Positions 5,990 to 7,654 of a stretch of DNA of 7,654 nt are shown piece after piece. Source of the DNA: Armatimonadaceae bacterium. Its GTDB lineage: Bacteria; Armatimonadota; Armatimonadia; Armatimonadales; Armatimonadaceae. Location of the stretch: assembly GCA_030446525.1 (NCBI GenBank), contig JAUJNC010000189.1:1-7654 (forward strand). Reading direction: 5' to 3'. How positions within the stretch are numbered: the first letter of the stretch is position 1; every line of letters begins with the position of its first letter. The position numbers were made by a program, and so were the translations under genes. The notes under the pieces were generated by a model. The model ran no database searches. It saw only the letters and a list, made by a program, of their open reading frames with translations, and was not told the origin of the DNA.

Positions 5990-5997
5990 GGGATGGG
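5958..5997. repeat. Palindromic CCCCTCTCCC/GGGGAGGAGGGG repeat, copy 2
   Basis: CCCCCTCTCCC (5958-5968) is followed by a 5-nt AGTAT loop and GGGGAGGAGGGG (5974-5985), then ATAGGGGATGGG. This is close to the commonly seen dispersed pattern in which the palindrome is followed by a TAGGGGTGAGGG-like tail. It provides the stop codon (5987-5989) of the AAR-like gene. Together with copy 1 it accounts for that protein's last 27 residues apart from a short linker. Confidence 0.65.
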
Positions 5998-6030
5998 CGC
6001 TCTCCGGCCAGCCGGGTAAGGCCCAGCTCC

Positions 6031-6041
6031 GCCTCCTCCCC
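6031..6041. repeat. Third, inverted arm GCCTCCTCCCC
   Basis: The first ten bases (6031-6040) are the exact reverse complement of 5931-5940 in copy 1. The last ten (6032-6041) are the exact reverse complement of 5974-5983 in copy 2. Transcripts from either side could therefore form alternative hairpins across the convergent junction. It may be a decayed third repeat copy or part of a bidirectional transcript end. Confidence 0.45.
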
Positions 6042-6048
6042 GGGGCGC

Positions 6049-6282
6049 TCAGGCGCCGTCGTGCTCGGGCGCGGCGTCCTCGGGGGCGCCGCCGCGTTCC
6101 TTGCCCAGCGGGATCACCCCGCCCGGGTCGCCCGCGTCCACCCCGATCTGGGTGACGCCCGCCCCCTGCTCGGTGGCGATGGCGGACTTCTCCAGCTCCC
6201 GCACCGCACCGTCGACCGTCGGTATGCCCCCGGGCGCGGCTTCCGCCTCGTGCGGGCCGTGTGTCGTGTCGTTTTCGCTCAT
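6049..6282 (-). CDS. Small acidic protein of unknown function
   Basis: This encodes a 77-residue product I do not recognise. It is rich in Glu, Asp, Gly, Ala and Pro with a His-containing N-terminus (MSENDTTHGPHEAE). A central VDGAVRELEKSAIATEQGAG could form a helix, then comes a Gly-rich VDAGDPGGVIPLG segment and an acidic disordered-looking tail. There is no signal peptide or membrane segment. All 14 third codon positions sampled were G or C, which supports coding. The ATG at 6282-6280 is chosen over an in-frame start 15 codons earlier because GGAGGA lies 7 bases upstream of it. It sits 94 bp after the sugar permease gene on the same strand and could be the last gene of that operon or separately expressed. 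Confidence 0.7.
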   Translation of the reverse strand: MSENDTTHGPHEAEAAPGGIPTVDGAVRELEKSAIATEQGAGVTQIGVDAGDPGGVIPLGKERGGAPEDAAPEHDGA

Positions 6283-6288
6283 CAGGGT

Positions 6289-6294
6289 TCCTCC
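6289..6294 (-). promoter_or_regulatory. Shine-Dalgarno site that fixes the start of the small acidic protein
   Basis: On the minus strand the sequence reads AGGTGGAGGAACCCTG and then ATG. GGAGGA at 6294-6289 is a near-perfect anti-16S match with seven bases of spacing. This argues against the longer reading that starts at 6327. Confidence 0.75.
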
Positions 6295-6376
6295 ACCTGG
6301 ATTTACCGGCGATCCGTCCTGCGCCAAACCCGCACGCCTTCCCCGCCGTTTGTGCTCGTGACGAAAACCGGCTCTG

Positions 6377-7321
6377 TCACGCCCTCACGGGGCGGCGGGT
6401 GAAGATCTGGTCGGCGATGACGCCGACCAGGATGACGGCGCCCATGACGGCGAAGTTGAGCGAGCTGGGGATGCCCAGCAGGTTGACCAGGTTCTGCAGC
6501 ACCTGCAGCAGCGCGGCGCCGATCAGGATGCCGACGATCGAGCCCTCGCCGCCGCGCAGGCTGCACCCGCCCAGGACCGCCGCCGCGATGCCGTAGAGCT
6601 CGTAGAAGCTGCCGTGCGACGAGGGCGAGACGGAGTTGGTGTAGAAGGCGATCAAGACGGCGGCGATGCCGGCTAAAGCGCCGGACAGGACGTAAACGCT
6701 GGCGATGATGCGCCGGGTGTTGATGCCCGAGTAGCGCGCGGCCTCTTCGCTGCGCCCCACCGCGAACAGATACCGCCCGTAAACGGAGCGGTGGAGCACG
6801 ACCCAGAGCGCGGCACTGAGGAGCAGCAAAAGGAAAAACGGCATCGGAATGCCCAGGACGCTGCCGGTCGCGAGGGTTTGCAGTGTCTCGAAGCCTCGCG
6901 CACTGCCGAAGCCTTTCGTCTCATCCTCAGCGATGAAGCGGGCGACACCGCGGTAGAAGAGCAAGCCGCAGAGCGTGACGATGAACGGCTGAAGATTCAG
7001 GCGGGTCACCAGCAGGCCGTGCAGCAGCCCCAGACTCATGCCCGTGAGCAGGATCACGAGCACGGCGACCGGCGCGGCCCACCGCCATTCCACCAGCAGG
7101 ATCGACAGGATCACGCCCAGCAGGGCGAACAGGGAGCCGACGGACAGGTCGATGCCTCCGGTGATGATGACGAAGCCCAGGCCGAGGCTGAAGATGCCGT
7201 ACATGCCGATCAGGCGGGCCATGTTTTGCACGTTAGCCGCCCCCAGGAAGCGCGGGTTCATCACGGCGACCACGATACAGAGGGCCACGAGCAGGACGAA
7301 GATTCCGAGCTCTTTTCTCAT
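6377..7321 (-). CDS. Ribose/simple-sugar ABC transporter permease (RbsC-type)
   Basis: This inner-membrane permease belongs to the branched BPD_transp_2 family (RbsC, XylH, AraH) and should form the channel of a sugar importer with the adjacent ATPase. The 314-residue protein has multiple hydrophobic helices beginning at residue 6. It carries the family signature [11 protein letters not shown] at 53-63 and the cytoplasmic-loop motif [11 protein letters not shown] near 251-261, followed by [13 protein letters not shown]. The ATG at 7321-7319 overlaps the ATPase stop in an ATGA junction and has GGAAAG just upstream within the ATPase gene. A 14-codon longer reading would lie entirely inside that gene and is unlikely. 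The transported sugar cannot be told from the permease. No periplasmic binding protein is in the window; it may lie beyond the right edge. Confidence 0.95.
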   Translation of the reverse strand: MRKELGIFVLLVALCIVVAVMNPRFLGAANVQNMARLIGMYGIFSLGLGFVIITGGIDLSVGSLFALLGVILSILLVEWRWAAPVAVLVILLTGMSLGLLHGLLVTRLNLQPFIVTLCGLLFYRGVARFIAEDETKGFGSARGFETLQTLATGSVLGIPMPFFLLLLLSAALWVVLHRSVYGRYLFAVGRSEEAARYSGINTRRIIASVYVLSGALAGIAAVLIAFYTNSVSPSSHGSFYELYGIAAAVLGGCSLRGGEGSIVGILIGAALLQVLQNLVNLLGIPSSLNFAVMGAVILVGVIADQIFTRRPVRA

Positions 7322-7654
7322 GTCTTTCCGACAGCGAGACGCAGGATCGCCTCTTCGCTGCACGCCTCGCGAGGAAGTATGCCGGTGATGCGGCCCTCAT
7401 GCATGACGGCCACGCGGTCACTGATGTGGAGGATCTCCTCCATGTCGCTGCTGATCATGAGGATGGCGACGCCTTCGTCGGCCAGGCGCCGCATCAGCGC
7501 GTAGATCTCCGCCTTCGCGCCCACATCGATGCCGCGCGTCGGCTCGTCGAAGATGAGCACTTTCGGAGCGAGCGACAGCCACTTCGCCAGCACGACCTTC
7601 TGCTGGTTGCCGCCGCTCAGGTTGCCCGCCCGGGACTCGATGGAAGGCGCTTTG
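7318..7654 (-). CDS. Sugar ABC transporter ATP-binding protein (RbsA-type), C-terminal part, cut by window edge
   Basis: The last 111 residues are present and the gene continues beyond the window. The ABC signature LSGGNQQK is at 7620-7597. It is followed by the Walker B stretch [10 protein letters not shown] (7560-7531) and [10 protein letters not shown]. These are typical of the second nucleotide-binding domain of tandem-domain RbsA/MglA/XylG proteins, which power sugar import at the membrane. The usual switch histidine is replaced in ISSDMEE, which is also normal for that second domain (ISSE). An internal GTG at 7593-7591 is a valine codon within KVVLAKW and not a start. The stop overlaps the permease start by four bases, showing translational coupling. 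Confidence 0.95.
   Translation of the reverse strand, partial: KAPSIESRAGNLSGGNQQKVVLAKWLSLAPKVLIFDEPTRGIDVGAKAEIYALMRRLADEGVAILMISSDMEEILHISDRVAVMHEGRITGILPREACSEEAILRLAVGKT

Noticed and set aside
6004..6057. Short palindromes CCGG-ccag-CCGG and GGCGC-tcag-GCGCC as terminators
   Set aside because: The stems are only four and five pairs without any T-run; such palindromes are expected by chance in DNA of this composition.
6300..6327. Minus-strand TTGGCG-16 bp-TAAATC as a promoter for the small acidic protein
   Set aside because: The predicted transcription start would fall inside the strong Shine-Dalgarno region, which makes little sense for a gene that depends on it, and both boxes are poor.
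6791..7504. 237-residue plus-strand frame opposite the permease and ATPase genes
   Set aside because: It is a Gln/Asp/His-rich mirror of clear ABC transporter genes, with no motif of its own.

Overview
The window is a GC-rich bacterial segment. Its genes show very strong G/C preference at third codon positions. The composition, the SD-less starts placed directly behind -10 boxes, the C5-pathway hemL and the acyl-ACP-reductase-like gene together suggest a free-living Terrabacteria-type organism such as Armatimonadota, Chloroflexota or Deinococcota. That placement is inference from gene content only and is weakly held.

Layout. Positions 1-208 hold no convincing gene. They contain two hairpins, the second followed by TTTTT, which looks like a plus-strand terminator for something upstream of the window. 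At 209-658 a small two-helix membrane protein lies on the minus strand, and its start codon overlaps the start codon of the divergent hemL (657-1946, glutamate-1-semialdehyde aminomutase). hemL is followed after 21 bp by an aldo/keto reductase (1968-2909), probably in the same transcript. A strong hairpin (2908-2940) closes that unit. A near-consensus promoter (TTGACA-17 bp-TACACT) follows at once and sits 8 nt before the ATG of the next gene.

This second promoter drives a tightly packed three-gene unit. It encodes a PfkB/LacC-type sugar kinase homologue with several altered active-site residues (2986-3915), an unrecognised 305-residue protein (3918-4835), and a homologue of cyanobacterial long-chain acyl-ACP reductase that keeps the catalytic cysteine (4835-5989). 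The gaps are 2 bp and a 1-nt overlap. The last 27 residues of the reductase-like protein are encoded by two copies of a CCCTCTCCC/GGGAGGAGG palindromic repeat.

On the minus strand, entering from the right edge, is the 3' end of a ribose/simple-sugar ABC transporter operon: the C-terminal part of an RbsA-type ATPase (7318-7654, cut by the window), an RbsC-type permease (6377-7321, 4-nt overlap), and a small acidic protein of unknown function with an excellent ribosome binding site (6049-6282). The two transcription units converge at about 5990-6048.

The most unusual part is the kinase-like / unknown / acyl-ACP-reductase-like unit. The kinase has conservative or radical changes at most diagnostic positions, and the reductase homologue has no aldehyde-deformylating oxygenase beside it within the window. 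The joint function cannot be named from sequence alone.
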